Assembly: GCA_934444645.1 (NCBI GenBank)
Contig: CAKSCV010000003.1
Span: forward strand, 1 to 64,000
Reading direction: 5' to 3'
Origin: an uncultured Eubacteriales bacterium
GTDB taxonomy: Bacteria; Bacillota; Clostridia; Oscillospirales; CAG-382
Length of the DNA: 64,000 nucleotides
Below the pieces are notes generated by a model. That model ran no database searches. It was not told where the DNA came from and was given only the letters and a program-made list of their open reading frames with translations. The stretch's first letter is position 1. Each line of letters begins with the position of its first letter. Made by a program: the position numbers and the translations under genes. Shown one piece after another: positions 14,126 through 22,275 of the stretch.

Positions 14126-15310
14126 TTAACGGCGATTCTTGCAGAAATCCGGCACTTCCACCGGTACACTGCCGTTCGCGATCGATTTTTCCGACAGCGG
14201 CGTGATTGACATCCATGCGGCGGCATCGTATACATCGATCGGTGCGGCGCGGTTTTCACGCACACAATCGAAAAATTCGTTGTAGACCAAATAGTCCATG
14301 CCGTCGTGGCCGCCCTGTATGCCTTCGGCAATATACTTTTTCCAGACCTCATGCTCATAGTCTGCCGTAAATGTATCCGCATTGCCCCAATTCGGTTTCC
14401 AATACCAGTGTTCGCCCATGCCGTCGAGGTAGACCGAATCGGTTGCTTCCTCGTATAGGCCTTTGGTGCCTTGTACGCGGAAATCGCGGCTGTAAAAGCG
14501 CGGAAGCGTGGTGTCGAGCGTCAGCGTGATCGTTTCGCCGCGTGCGCATTTGATGACAGTGGTCACCACATCGCCTTGAGCAAAAACGGCGTTTTTCAAC
14601 GCTTCGTCCTCCGGCTTGTGGCAGAGAATATAGTCGTGCATTCCGGCAGCCTTGGAGGCAGTGGCGGTAAGCGACAAAAAGCGGTTGCCGCGGTTGATGT
14701 CAAGCACCTGTGCAATCGGCCCTAACTCATGCGTCGGATAATTCTCACGGTTGCGCGTGAGATATTCCTCCAAACGGTAATGCCGGTTTTCTTTGCCGTA
14801 ACCGATCTCATCGCGCAGGTCGTGGTGATAGCCGCCCTCGCAGTGAACGATCTCGCCGAAAACGCCTTTTTTTACCATGTTTAATACCATCATTTCGCGT
14901 CGGCCGTAACAGCAGTTTTCCAAAAACATATACGGCGTACGCGTCTTTTCCCAGGTATCGACCAGCGAAAAGCATTCCTCTAAGCTTTCCGCGCCGCCAA
15001 CCTCACTGCCGCACGGAACGCCCTTCTCCAAGGCATATAAAACCATGGGAATGTGCTCTTTCCAAGGCGATGCGACAACGACCAAATCAACTTTATCCTT
15101 GTCGATAAGCTCCTTGTAGTTTTGGGTGGTAAAGGGGGCTTTTTGGCCGGCTTTGGTGACTTTTTGTACAACCGCGTCGATGCGGTCTTGATAAATATCG
15201 CATACGGCCGCAACCTCCACACGCTCCGACGGGATGAAAATGTCGTTTAACAAGGCGGAGCCGCGTTGACCGAGACCGACAAGTCCGAGCTTCATTTTTT
15301 CTGCTTTCAT
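14126..15310 (-). CDS. Gfo/Idh/MocA oxidoreductase, GH109-like
   Basis: A 394-residue protein with an N-terminal NAD-binding fold (LGLVGLGQRGSALL, residues 8-21). The segment ENCCYGRREMMVLNMVKKG followed by GGYHHDLR is characteristic of glycoside hydrolase family 109, which cleaves alpha-N-acetylgalactosamine and related bonds through an NAD-dependent redox mechanism. It lacks a signal peptide, so cytoplasmic action on imported sugars is likely. ACGGAGA precedes ATG 15310. It is divergent from an AraC regulator with interlocked promoters, which points to local control. A simple sugar dehydrogenase remains possible. Confidence 0.82.
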   Translation of the reverse strand: MKAEKMKLGLVGLGQRGSALLNDIFIPSERVEVAAVCDIYQDRIDAVVQKVTKAGQKAPFTTQNYKELIDKDKVDLVVVASPWKEHIPMVLYALEKGVPCGSEVGGAESLEECFSLVDTWEKTRTPYMFLENCCYGRREMMVLNMVKKGVFGEIVHCEGGYHHDLRDEIGYGKENRHYRLEEYLTRNRENYPTHELGPIAQVLDINRGNRFLSLTATASKAAGMHDYILCHKPEDEALKNAVFAQGDVVTTVIKCARGETITLTLDTTLPRFYSRDFRVQGTKGLYEEATDSVYLDGMGEHWYWKPNWGNADTFTADYEHEVWKKYIAEGIQGGHDGMDYLVYNEFFDCVRENRAAPIDVYDAAAWMSITPLSEKSIANGSVPVEVPDFCKNRR

Positions 15311-15340
15311 AAAAATCTCCGTTCTGAAGAAAAAATCCTC

Positions 15341-15369
15341 TTTACAAAAATGTCTGTTTATGATATGAT
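15341..15369 (+). promoter_or_regulatory. Promoter of the AraC gene at 15425
   Basis: TTTACA (15341-15346) and TATGAT (15364-15369) with a 17-bp spacer. Its -10 box overlaps the -10 box of the opposing promoter. Confidence 0.7.
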
Positions 15370-15396
15370 TATATCACGCAAAAAACATAAAGTCAA
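15368..15396 (-). promoter_or_regulatory. Promoter of the GH109-like gene
   Basis: On the minus strand, TTGACT (15391-15396) and TATAAT (15368-15373) are spaced 17 bp. It shares two bases with the opposing -10 box, so polymerase cannot open both promoters at once. Confidence 0.82.
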
Positions 15397-15424
15397 TTCG
15401 AAAAAGGACTGGTTTTATATAAAA

Positions 15425-16279
15425 ATGGATAATTTGAACTATGTGGAATTGCCGTGGAAGCAACTCAATGCACGGTTTATTTCGATCGATATGATTTATA
15501 CGCTGTTTGACCACAAATACCCGGCGGATTTCTATTTCGGCGGCGAGTGCCATTCCGCCTGGGAAATGGTGTATATCTCCGAAGGCGAGGTCGGCGTGAG
15601 TGCTGACGACCGCGTGTATTCGCTGCGGCCGGGCGATGTGATTTTTCATCAGCCGATGGAGTTTCATAAAATATGGAGCGAAAACGGCAGTGAGCCGCGT
15701 GTGCTCATCATGTCGTTCGATGTGAGCGGCACCTATGCCTTTCGGCTTCGCAAGGGCGTGTTCCGTCTGTGGCATGAGCCGGCATGCATTATGAGTGCTA
15801 TCCGCGCGCTGCCGGGTCACCCGGGCTTTTTGGAAACGCGCACGATGACCGATTATGCCGCTATGCCGAATCTGCAGGTCGTGTTTTCCTTGATGGAGGC
15901 GTTTCTTTTGTGCCTTGCTTCCTCGGAAAAACGGCTGCTGCCGTGCACAACGGGCGATAATGTGAAATTGTATATGGAAATTGTTGCACTTCTTGAGGAA
16001 AACGTCTATGGGCAGATAACCATTCAGGATATCGCCGACAAGCTGCACGTCAGCACCGCGACCGTCAAAAATTGCTTTTCGGAGTATGCCGGCTGCGGCG
16101 TTCATAAGTATTTTTTGAAGATCAAAATGCGCACCGCCATCGAGCTTTTGGAAAAAGGCGCATTGGTCAGCGAGGTCAGCGAACAGCTCGGCTTTTCAAA
16201 CCCCAATTATTTCAGTCTGGTGTTCAAACGCGAGACCGGACATACCGCAATACAACACCGCTTGAACGGAAAACGGTAA
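15425..16279 (+). CDS. AraC-family regulator with cupin sensor
   Basis: A 284-residue one-component regulator. The N-terminal cupin carries HSAWEMVYISEGEVGVS and LRPGDVIFHQPMEFHKI, typical of sugar-sensing AraC proteins. The C-terminal 100 residues hold two HTH motifs (IQDIADKLHVSTATVKNCFS; VSEVSEQLGFSNPNYFSLVF). The start at 15425 is chosen because the promoter -10 box excludes the upstream ATGs at 15350 and 15365; the ribosome site AAAGGA is rather distant. Its divergent layout suggests it controls the GH109-like gene and itself. Confidence 0.85.
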   Translation: MDNLNYVELPWKQLNARFISIDMIYTLFDHKYPADFYFGGECHSAWEMVYISEGEVGVSADDRVYSLRPGDVIFHQPMEFHKIWSENGSEPRVLIMSFDVSGTYAFRLRKGVFRLWHEPACIMSAIRALPGHPGFLETRTMTDYAAMPNLQVVFSLMEAFLLCLASSEKRLLPCTTGDNVKLYMEIVALLEENVYGQITIQDIADKLHVSTATVKNCFSEYAGCGVHKYFLKIKMRTAIELLEKGALVSEVSEQLGFSNPNYFSLVFKRETGHTAIQHRLNGKR

Positions 16280-16316
16280 AATCAGTTTATCTATTTGTAC
16301 TTTTTTGTTTAATATA

Positions 16317-16345
16317 TTGACATATCCGTAAAACTGTTGTATAAT
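16317..16345 (+). promoter_or_regulatory. Promoter of the leucine-rich repeat gene
   Basis: A perfect TTGACA (16317-16322) and TATAAT (16340-16345) with a 17-bp spacer. Confidence 0.92.
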
Positions 16346-16386
16346 TATTCTGTATTTTAAAACAAAAGAAAGACGGTGTACTACAC

Positions 16387-18315
16387 ATGAAAAAAGCATT
16401 CAAACGCTGTGCGTTTGCTTTGGTATTGACGCTTGCGCTGGCTGTGTCTGCTTTTGCCGTGCAGGTGATTTCCAGTGGCACGTGCGGCGGAGAGGGCGAC
16501 GGAAGCAATCTCGCGTGGACGCTCGAGAGTGAGGGAATGTTCGATAATAATGCGACGTTAAGGATTACCGGAACAGGGACGATGGCGACGTATGATGAAT
16601 TTGAACCGGCACCTTGGAACGGTTCGCGGGTATCGATACAATCGTTGATTATCGGCGAGGGCGTGACAAGCATTGGCGATTATGCCTTTTACGAGTGCAG
16701 TAACCTTGCTTCGGCGACTGTCCCGGAAAGCGTGACGAGCATTGGCGCACACGCCTTTTCCAGCTGCCGCAGTCTTGCGCTGACCATCCCGGAGAACGTG
16801 ACGCGTATTGGCGAATATGCCTTTTACGGCTGCCAAAAGCTTACGTCGGCGGTCATTCCGGAGGGCGTGACAAGCATTGGCGATTTTACCTTTTCCGGCT
16901 GCTATAAGCTGGCAACGCTGGTTATCCCGAAAAGCGTGACGAGCATTGGAGATTATGCTTTTAAATTTTGCAGCAGCCTTGAGTCGGTGACCATACCAGA
17001 GGGCGTAACGAGCATTGGAGATTTTGCTTTTATGCAATGTAAAAAACTTGCGTCGGTAACTATTTCGACAAGCGTAACAAGCATTGGCAAATTGGTCTTT
17101 AATGAGTGTGGCAGTCTTACAAGCATCACGGTCGATGCAAACAATGTGAAATATGCAAGCGACGAACGCGGAGCTTTATTTGACAAAGACAAAACGATAT
17201 TGCTCAAATATCCGACCGCTAACACGACAACAAGCTATGCGATTCCGGAGGGCGTGACAACCATTGAAGATTGTGCCTTTTATGATTGCAAAAGCCTTGA
17301 GTCGGTGACCCTACCGAAGGGCGTGACGAGCATTGGCCAGTTTGCTTTTTTAAACTGCAACAGCCTTGTTTCGGTGATTATTCCGGAAGGTGTGACAAGC
17401 ATCAAAGACAGAACTTTTTCAGGCTGTAACAGCCTTGTGTCGGTGACGATACCCGAGAGTGTAACGTACATTGGTGTCCATGCTTTCAGCAGCTGCGGCA
17501 GTCTTGTATCGGTGAACATTCCGAAAGGTGTGACGGGCATCGACACGTTTGCCTTTTACGGCTGCGACAGCCTTGCGTCGGTAACGATTCCGGATACGGT
17601 GACAAGCGTGGGCAATTTAGCCTTTTCCTGCTGTGACAACCTCAAATCTGTGTATACTACAGATCTTGCAGCGTGGTGTAAAATTGAATTTAAGGACCGT
17701 TATGAATCAAATCCGCTAAGCAACGGTGCCGATTTGTATATTAACGGAAAAAAGGCAACGAATGTTGTTATCCCGAACGGTGTGACGCGCATTGGCCCGT
17801 ATGCCTTTTATGGCTGCAGCAGCCTTGTGACGGTGACCATTCCGGAAAGCGTGGCAAGTATTAGTGAGCAAGCTTTTGAAAAATGCGGCAGCCTTACGGC
17901 GGTGAGTATCCCGAAAAGCGTGACGAGCATTGGCTATTCTGCCTTTGAAGATTGCAAGAATCTCAAAGATGTTTACTATACCGGTACAGAAGAAGCATGG
18001 AAACATATTCTCATGGGTTCTTTCAACGATCCTCTTGAGAACGCTGGCATCCGCTACAACGCCGCCGTTCTTTTTCCGTCGGTCTCACAAACGGCGGACG
18101 GCACGGTTTACAAGGTTAGTGCCGCCAATCTGCCGACATCCTCGGTGGTGATTGTCGCGCTGTACAAGGACGGCCGCTTTGTCGGTTATGAGAGTGCGGT
18201 CTACAACGGCGAAGCACTTGATATTTCTACGCAAACGCCGCACGATGCGGCAACCGTTATGGCGTGGAAGGCTCTCGACAAATTCCTTCCGCTTGCACCG
18301 GCGGCAAAAATCTGA
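16387..18315 (+). CDS. Secreted BspA-type leucine-rich repeat protein
   Basis: A 642-residue exported protein. A signal peptide (residues 1-24, ending AVSAFA) is followed by a short unique domain. About sixteen repeats of roughly 23 residues follow, of the form TIPEGVTSIGDYAFYGC (LRR_5, Treponema pallidum/BspA class), in three blocks split by two spacers near residues 250-285 and 420-460. The last 75 residues are a non-repeat domain with no anchor motif or membrane helix, so surface retention is unclear. Family members mediate adhesion to host or partner cells. Near-identical 69-bp DNA units suggest recombination-driven copy change. The ribosome site is weak. Confidence 0.9.
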   Translation: MKKAFKRCAFALVLTLALAVSAFAVQVISSGTCGGEGDGSNLAWTLESEGMFDNNATLRITGTGTMATYDEFEPAPWNGSRVSIQSLIIGEGVTSIGDYAFYECSNLASATVPESVTSIGAHAFSSCRSLALTIPENVTRIGEYAFYGCQKLTSAVIPEGVTSIGDFTFSGCYKLATLVIPKSVTSIGDYAFKFCSSLESVTIPEGVTSIGDFAFMQCKKLASVTISTSVTSIGKLVFNECGSLTSITVDANNVKYASDERGALFDKDKTILLKYPTANTTTSYAIPEGVTTIEDCAFYDCKSLESVTLPKGVTSIGQFAFLNCNSLVSVIIPEGVTSIKDRTFSGCNSLVSVTIPESVTYIGVHAFSSCGSLVSVNIPKGVTGIDTFAFYGCDSLASVTIPDTVTSVGNLAFSCCDNLKSVYTTDLAAWCKIEFKDRYESNPLSNGADLYINGKKATNVVIPNGVTRIGPYAFYGCSSLVTVTIPESVASISEQAFEKCGSLTAVSIPKSVTSIGYSAFEDCKNLKDVYYTGTEEAWKHILMGSFNDPLENAGIRYNAAVLFPSVSQTADGTVYKVSAANLPTSSVVIVALYKDGRFVGYESAVYNGEALDISTQTPHDAATVMAWKALDKFLPLAPAAKI

Positions 18316-18332
18316 ATGCAGACAAAAAGAGA

Positions 18333-18369
18333 ACGCTCCTCTGCCAACAGGACAGGGGAGCGTCGTTTT
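18333..18369. terminator. Bidirectional terminator between convergent genes
   Basis: ACGCTCC (18333-18339) pairs with GGAGCGT (18357-18363) and is followed by CGTTTT. On the minus strand the A-run before the stem supplies a U-tract for the MATE gene. Confidence 0.7.
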
Positions 18370-18381
18370 GTGTGCAAATCT

Positions 18382-19755
18382 TTAGGCCGCCGCTTTGGCG
18401 GCTTTTTTGCGGATCACGGTGTAGGCAATCACGCAGATAATGACCGATAAGAGAGAGCCTGCCGCTGTGGCAAGTCCCATGGGAAATAGCGTTTCCGGAA
18501 ACCATTTGGACGTCAGGTACGCACCCGGCACACGGACGCAGATCACGGCGGTGATGTTGTGCAAGAACGAAAGTCCGCTCTTGCCGCAGGCGCAGAAATA
18601 GCCGCTGAAGCAGAAATGAATCCCGGCGAACGCGCAGTCGAAAATATAGCCGCGCAAGTATCCGCCGCCGAGCCGGATAACCTCCGCACCGTCTGCGGCG
18701 GTTTTGTCGGTAAACAGTGCCACGACCGGATCGGCGATAAACTGGATGAGAACCGACATGACCACGCCGAAGCCGAACGCCGCAAAAACCGCATACCAAA
18801 GCGTTCGAACGGCGCGTTCCGGCTTGCCTGCACCGATGTTCTGCGCGCCGAGCGCGGAAACCGCCGAAAGCAAGGAGGAGGGCACCAAAAACAGAAAGCC
18901 GATGATTTTCTCCACAATGCCGACCGCCGCTGCATCGGTAAGCCCACGTTTGTTGGCAATGATCGTGATGACGATGAATGCCACCTGAATGAGTCCGTCC
19001 TGAAGCGCGACCGGTACGCCGATGCCCAAGATTTTGCTCATCACGGAAGAAATCGGTTTGAAATCACTTTTTTGAATCGGGATCAGCCGCTTTTTCACGA
19101 TCACGGCAAGCGAAAGAAGCACGCTGACGGCTTGGGACAGCGTCGTGCCGAGTGCCGCACCGAGCGGTCCGAGATGCAGTGCGCTCATGAACAGGTAGTC
19201 GAGCGCAATGTTGGTCACACACGCTGCGGCGATGAAATACATCGGGCTTTTGCTGTCGCCGAGACCGCGGAAGATGGAGCTTGTGATGTTATACGCCGTG
19301 ATAAACGGAATGCCGATAAAGCAGACGGTGAGGTATCGGACAGTGCCTTCCACCGCTTCGGTCGGCGTGGACATAATGCCGACGATCGGCCGCACGAGGA
19401 TGAGTAAGAGTGCCGCAAGTCCGACCGACAGCGCCATAAACAGCGTGACGGTGTTGCCGACGGCAAGCGACGCTTTCTTTCGGTCGCCGCCGCCGACGGC
19501 TTGCCCGATGGTGACGGTCGTTCCCATGGCAAGACCGACAAGCATAACCGTGAGCATATGCATGACCTGTGAGCCGATGGAAACGGCCGTGGTTTCGGCT
19601 ACGCCGTTAAACTGTCCGACAATGAACAGATCCGCCATGCCGTAGAGCGTTTGCAGAAAATAGGAAAGCAGATATGGCAGCGTGAAGAACAGCAGTTTTT
19701 GTCCGACACTGCCGGTGGTAAGATTTTTAACCGAGGGAGATTTGTTCGTATCCAT
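18382..19755 (-). CDS. MATE-family efflux transporter
   Basis: A 457-residue, 12-helix sodium- or proton-coupled multidrug and toxin exporter. The typical N-terminal signature is LPYLLSYFLQTLYGMADLFIVGQF, with a repeat of the fold in the second half (ILGIGVPVALQDGLIQVAFIVITIIAN). The substrate is not predictable. It follows the GH35 gene by 66 bp on the same strand and is probably cotranscribed with it. The start at ATG 19755 has a weak GGAAAA ribosome site. Confidence 0.92.
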   Translation of the reverse strand: MDTNKSPSVKNLTTGSVGQKLLFFTLPYLLSYFLQTLYGMADLFIVGQFNGVAETTAVSIGSQVMHMLTVMLVGLAMGTTVTIGQAVGGGDRKKASLAVGNTVTLFMALSVGLAALLLILVRPIVGIMSTPTEAVEGTVRYLTVCFIGIPFITAYNITSSIFRGLGDSKSPMYFIAAACVTNIALDYLFMSALHLGPLGAALGTTLSQAVSVLLSLAVIVKKRLIPIQKSDFKPISSVMSKILGIGVPVALQDGLIQVAFIVITIIANKRGLTDAAAVGIVEKIIGFLFLVPSSLLSAVSALGAQNIGAGKPERAVRTLWYAVFAAFGFGVVMSVLIQFIADPVVALFTDKTAADGAEVIRLGGGYLRGYIFDCAFAGIHFCFSGYFCACGKSGLSFLHNITAVICVRVPGAYLTSKWFPETLFPMGLATAAGSLLSVIICVIAYTVIRKKAAKAAA

Positions 19756-19821
19756 GGTTTTCCAATCTTTTCAATTGAAATTGTATCGTATTTATTTGAA
19801 CATATCCGAATTTATCCGAAT

Positions 19822-21567
19822 TTATCCAAGCTCCGGTGCAGCGGTAAATTCGACGGCCGGTGTGCCTTTCAAGCCGTCCGATTCGAAAACGGTAAGTGTG
19901 TTTTGACCTTTTTTCAAGACCGATGCCGGAACATACAGCGTTTTTTGCGGTCCGACCTCCCAAAAGCGGCCGAGGTTAAATCCGTTGAGTATCACAAAGC
20001 CTTTGGTGAAAGCGTCGGTGCGTAAGAACGTATCGCAGGGTGTGTCGGCAATCTCAAACGTGCCGTGGTAAAAGGCCGGAGCTTTGGCGGTGTCGGCATC
20101 GTTGGGCGCGAAAGACAGGTTTTCCAAATCGGTCATGGGCAGGGGATAGGCATTCCACGAAAAGTGGATCTTGTTTCCGAGAAGCACACGGCCGGGAAGT
20201 CCCTTTAAGCGCATCATTTTCGGCCCGAAATTGGCGCGTCCCATGTTTTCAACAAGCACGGTGAGCGTATCACCGGCTTTGGCGTTGATGGTCACCGAAA
20301 GCGAATCGTTGATATAGGCGATGCCCTGCAAGGTATCGCCGACCAGCACTTGCGCACGGTCGCCGAGGCTTTCGAAGGAAAGAACGGTGTTTTCGTAGTC
20401 GCGGTTTAAGACGGTCTGATAGGCGATGTAGCCGTATCCGATGCCGTATTTTTCCATGGCACGCGGCACGTCGCTGTGAATGGGAGAGCTGATTGTGTCA
20501 AGCTGCGGTAAAAGCGGCGCACGTTCGGTGAGCATAACCTTGCCGTAAGCGGCTTTTTTGCGGTTTTCCGGAACGGGCGGCGGCGTAACGCCGGTGCATT
20601 CCTCGATGACCTTGCGTACGGCAAAATATTTTTTCGTGGTATCGCCGCATTCCGAAAGGAGCGCGTCATAATCGTAGCTTGTCACATCGGGTGCAAAGGT
20701 TTCGTAATGATTGGCACCGCTTGTAAAGCCGAAATTCGTGCCGCCGATGAACATATACATATTTAAGCTTCCCTTGGCGAGCATATCGCGCACCACACCG
20801 GCATAGGTCTTTGCGTCGGTGGTGTGGTGTTTTTTATCGCCCCAGGCGTCGAACCAGCCGTCCCACATTTCCATGCACATTTTGGGGACGTTCGGAAACA
20901 GTTTATCGTGTGCGGCAAAGTTTTCCGCAACGCGGCTGCCGAAGTTGAGGGTCGCAAGACACCCATCCACCGTGCCGTCGGCAAGATCGGTAAAGGACGT
21001 GCCGTCCGAGGTGAACAGCGGAACATCGATGCCGCGTGCGCGGTACCCGTCGCGCAAGTAGGCAAGATATCTTTTGTCGTCGCCGTAGTAGCCGTATTCG
21101 TTTTCGCATTGCAGCATAATGACGTTGCCGCCGTTGGTTGCCAAATGCGGACGGACTTTGGCTAAAAGCACGTCGAGATAGTTGTCGAAATGTTCAATGT
21201 AGGCCTTGTTCATACAGCGGATCTCGATGGTGTCGTCGGTTTGGATCCACCACGGAAGACCGCCGAATTCCCATTCGGCACAGATATACGGACCGGGGCG
21301 GACAATTGCCATAAGACCGGCTTTTTCGGCTTCGTGCAGAAAGGCTTCAATGTCGAGCCTGCCGGAAAAGTCGAATTCGCCCGGCTTTGGCTCGTGCAGA
21401 TTCCACGCGCAATAGGTTTCCACACAGTTGCAGCCGAGAGCGGCGAGCTTGGCAAAGATATCCGGCCAGGTGTCGGGCATATTGCGAAAGTAGTGAACAG
21501 CACCGGAAATAAGCTTTATCGGTTTGCCGTCCTTATAAAAATTGTTTTCTTTGATTTCAAAAGTCAT
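19822..21567 (-). CDS. Beta-galactosidase, glycoside hydrolase family 35
   Basis: Retaining beta-galactosidase of 581 residues, close to bacterial GH35 length. The TIM barrel contains the conserved ISGAVHYFRNMPDTWPD start, the acid/base E157 in QCENEYG, and the nucleophile E233 in MEMWDGWFD; YICAEWEFGGLPWW is the family substrate-site motif. There is no signal peptide, so it acts inside the cell on imported galactosides. GAGGGG precedes ATG 21567, and a TTGAAT/TATACT promoter lies just upstream. Direct repeats of ATCCGAATTT lie at its 3' end. Confidence 0.95.
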   Translation of the reverse strand: MTFEIKENNFYKDGKPIKLISGAVHYFRNMPDTWPDIFAKLAALGCNCVETYCAWNLHEPKPGEFDFSGRLDIEAFLHEAEKAGLMAIVRPGPYICAEWEFGGLPWWIQTDDTIEIRCMNKAYIEHFDNYLDVLLAKVRPHLATNGGNVIMLQCENEYGYYGDDKRYLAYLRDGYRARGIDVPLFTSDGTSFTDLADGTVDGCLATLNFGSRVAENFAAHDKLFPNVPKMCMEMWDGWFDAWGDKKHHTTDAKTYAGVVRDMLAKGSLNMYMFIGGTNFGFTSGANHYETFAPDVTSYDYDALLSECGDTTKKYFAVRKVIEECTGVTPPPVPENRKKAAYGKVMLTERAPLLPQLDTISSPIHSDVPRAMEKYGIGYGYIAYQTVLNRDYENTVLSFESLGDRAQVLVGDTLQGIAYINDSLSVTINAKAGDTLTVLVENMGRANFGPKMMRLKGLPGRVLLGNKIHFSWNAYPLPMTDLENLSFAPNDADTAKAPAFYHGTFEIADTPCDTFLRTDAFTKGFVILNGFNLGRFWEVGPQKTLYVPASVLKKGQNTLTVFESDGLKGTPAVEFTAAPELG

Positions 21568-21594
21568 AAGATCCCCTCAAAAATGATTTTTATC

Positions 21595-21623
21595 AGTATA
21601 GCACAAAGTCGCCGAAGATTCAA
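21595..21623 (-). promoter_or_regulatory. Promoter of the GH35-MATE unit
   Basis: On the minus strand, TTGAAT (21618-21623) and TATACT (21595-21600) with a 17-bp spacer. Confidence 0.7.
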
Positions 21624-21682
21624 GAGATTTTATATGTCGAAAAAAAGATGGTGCAAAACTTCGGGATTTTTCACAAAAACAC

Positions 21683-21711
21683 TTGACAAAACGCTTGGAA
21701 TATGATATGAT
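21683..21711 (+). promoter_or_regulatory. Promoter of the tRNA-Ser pair
   Basis: TTGACA (21683-21688) and TATGAT (21706-21711) with a 17-bp spacer. Confidence 0.85.
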
Positions 21712-21745
21712 ATCATACGTTGAGCAAAGTAAAACCTTCATATAC

Positions 21746-21834
21746 GGAGGGGTATCGAAGCGGTCATAACGAGGCGGTCTTGAAAACCGTTTGTCCGAAA
21801 GGGCGCGTGGGTTCGAATCCCACCCTCTCCGCCA
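21746..21834 (+). tRNA. tRNA-Ser (anticodon UGA)
   Basis: Acceptor GGAGGGG pairs with CCTCTCC. The anticodon loop CTTGAAA between GCGGT and ACCGT gives UGA. A long variable arm (TCCGAAAGGGC region) is typical of tRNA-Ser. The T loop is TTCGAAT, and GCCA is encoded. Confidence 0.96.
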
Positions 21835-21948
21835 AACTTTTTCAAGAATCGACCGATTGTTTTTACAGAAAAAACGTTCGGCTTTGCAAAATTGTCCTTG
21901 CAGTTAGCAGATGTAAGGATGCTCCATTGGCAGTAACCTTTCACACAC

Positions 21949-22038
21949 GGAGAAGTACTCAAGTGGTGAAGAGGCGCCCCTGCTAAGGGTGTAGGTCGGG
22001 CAACCGGCGCGAGAGTTCAAATCTCTCCTTCTCCGCCA
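21949..22038 (+). tRNA. tRNA-Ser (anticodon GCU)
   Basis: Acceptor GGAGAAG pairs with CTTCTCC. The anticodon loop CTGCTAA gives GCU. It has a long variable arm (GGTCGGGCAACCGGC), T loop TTCAAAT and encoded GCCA. It is 114 bp after the first serine tRNA, probably in the same transcript; nothing else is visible in the gap. Confidence 0.96.
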
Positions 22039-22043
22039 AACAA

Positions 22044-22077
22044 GAAAACCGCTTGTATAGCGGTTTTCTTTGTTTTT
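22044..22077 (+). terminator. Intrinsic terminator of the tRNA-Ser transcript
   Basis: GAAAACCGC (22044-22052) pairs with GCGGTTTTC (22060-22068), followed by TTTGTTTTT. Confidence 0.9.
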
Positions 22078-22110
22078 GGCTTAACCATGCGGGTTTTGCG
22101 GCTTTTCTTT

Positions 22111-22176
22111 AGTCTAAAATTTTAGACCAAAATCCAAAATTTTAGACTAAAATCCAGTATTTTAGACTAAAAGTTG
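22111..22176. repeat. 20-bp tandem repeat (three units) with a leading palindrome
   Basis: TTTAGAC recurs at exactly 22121, 22141 and 22161. Each unit continues with an A-rich half such as TAAAATCCA. The first unit is preceded by its inverse, making the palindrome GTCTAAAATTTTAGAC at 22112-22127. The 20-bp period places units on nearly the same DNA face. It lies between the tRNA-Ser terminator and the convergent hydrogenase gene. Confidence 0.75.
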
Positions 22177-22205
22177 AAATGAAAGATGACACGAAATATG
22201 ACACA

Positions 22206-22246
22206 GGGAAAGCCTGTCACAAGAATTTCTTGCGACAGGCTTTCCC
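22206..22246. other. Near-perfect long hairpin downstream of the hydrogenase gene
   Basis: GGGAAAGCCTGTC pairs with GACAGGCTTTCCC over 13 bp, and CAAGAA/TTCTTG extends the stem inward after one mismatch. No U-tract follows on either strand. It may still stop transcription of the minus-strand operon or protect its 3' end. Confidence 0.65.
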
Positions 22247-22275
22247 GTTATAGCTTTCCTTCTGCCGGTTTCGGC

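Noticed and set aside
16640..17960. Regular DNA repeats suggesting a CRISPR array
   Set aside because: The units are in-frame leucine-rich repeat codons without unique spacers or palindromic repeats, and no cas gene is present.
18559..19407. Plus-strand open frame opposite the MATE gene
   Set aside because: Composition is that of a reverse-strand shadow; the MATE frame has full family support.
22178..22252. Short open frame through the long hairpin
   Set aside because: There is no ribosome site, only about 24 codons, and the sequence is explained by the perfect inverted repeat.
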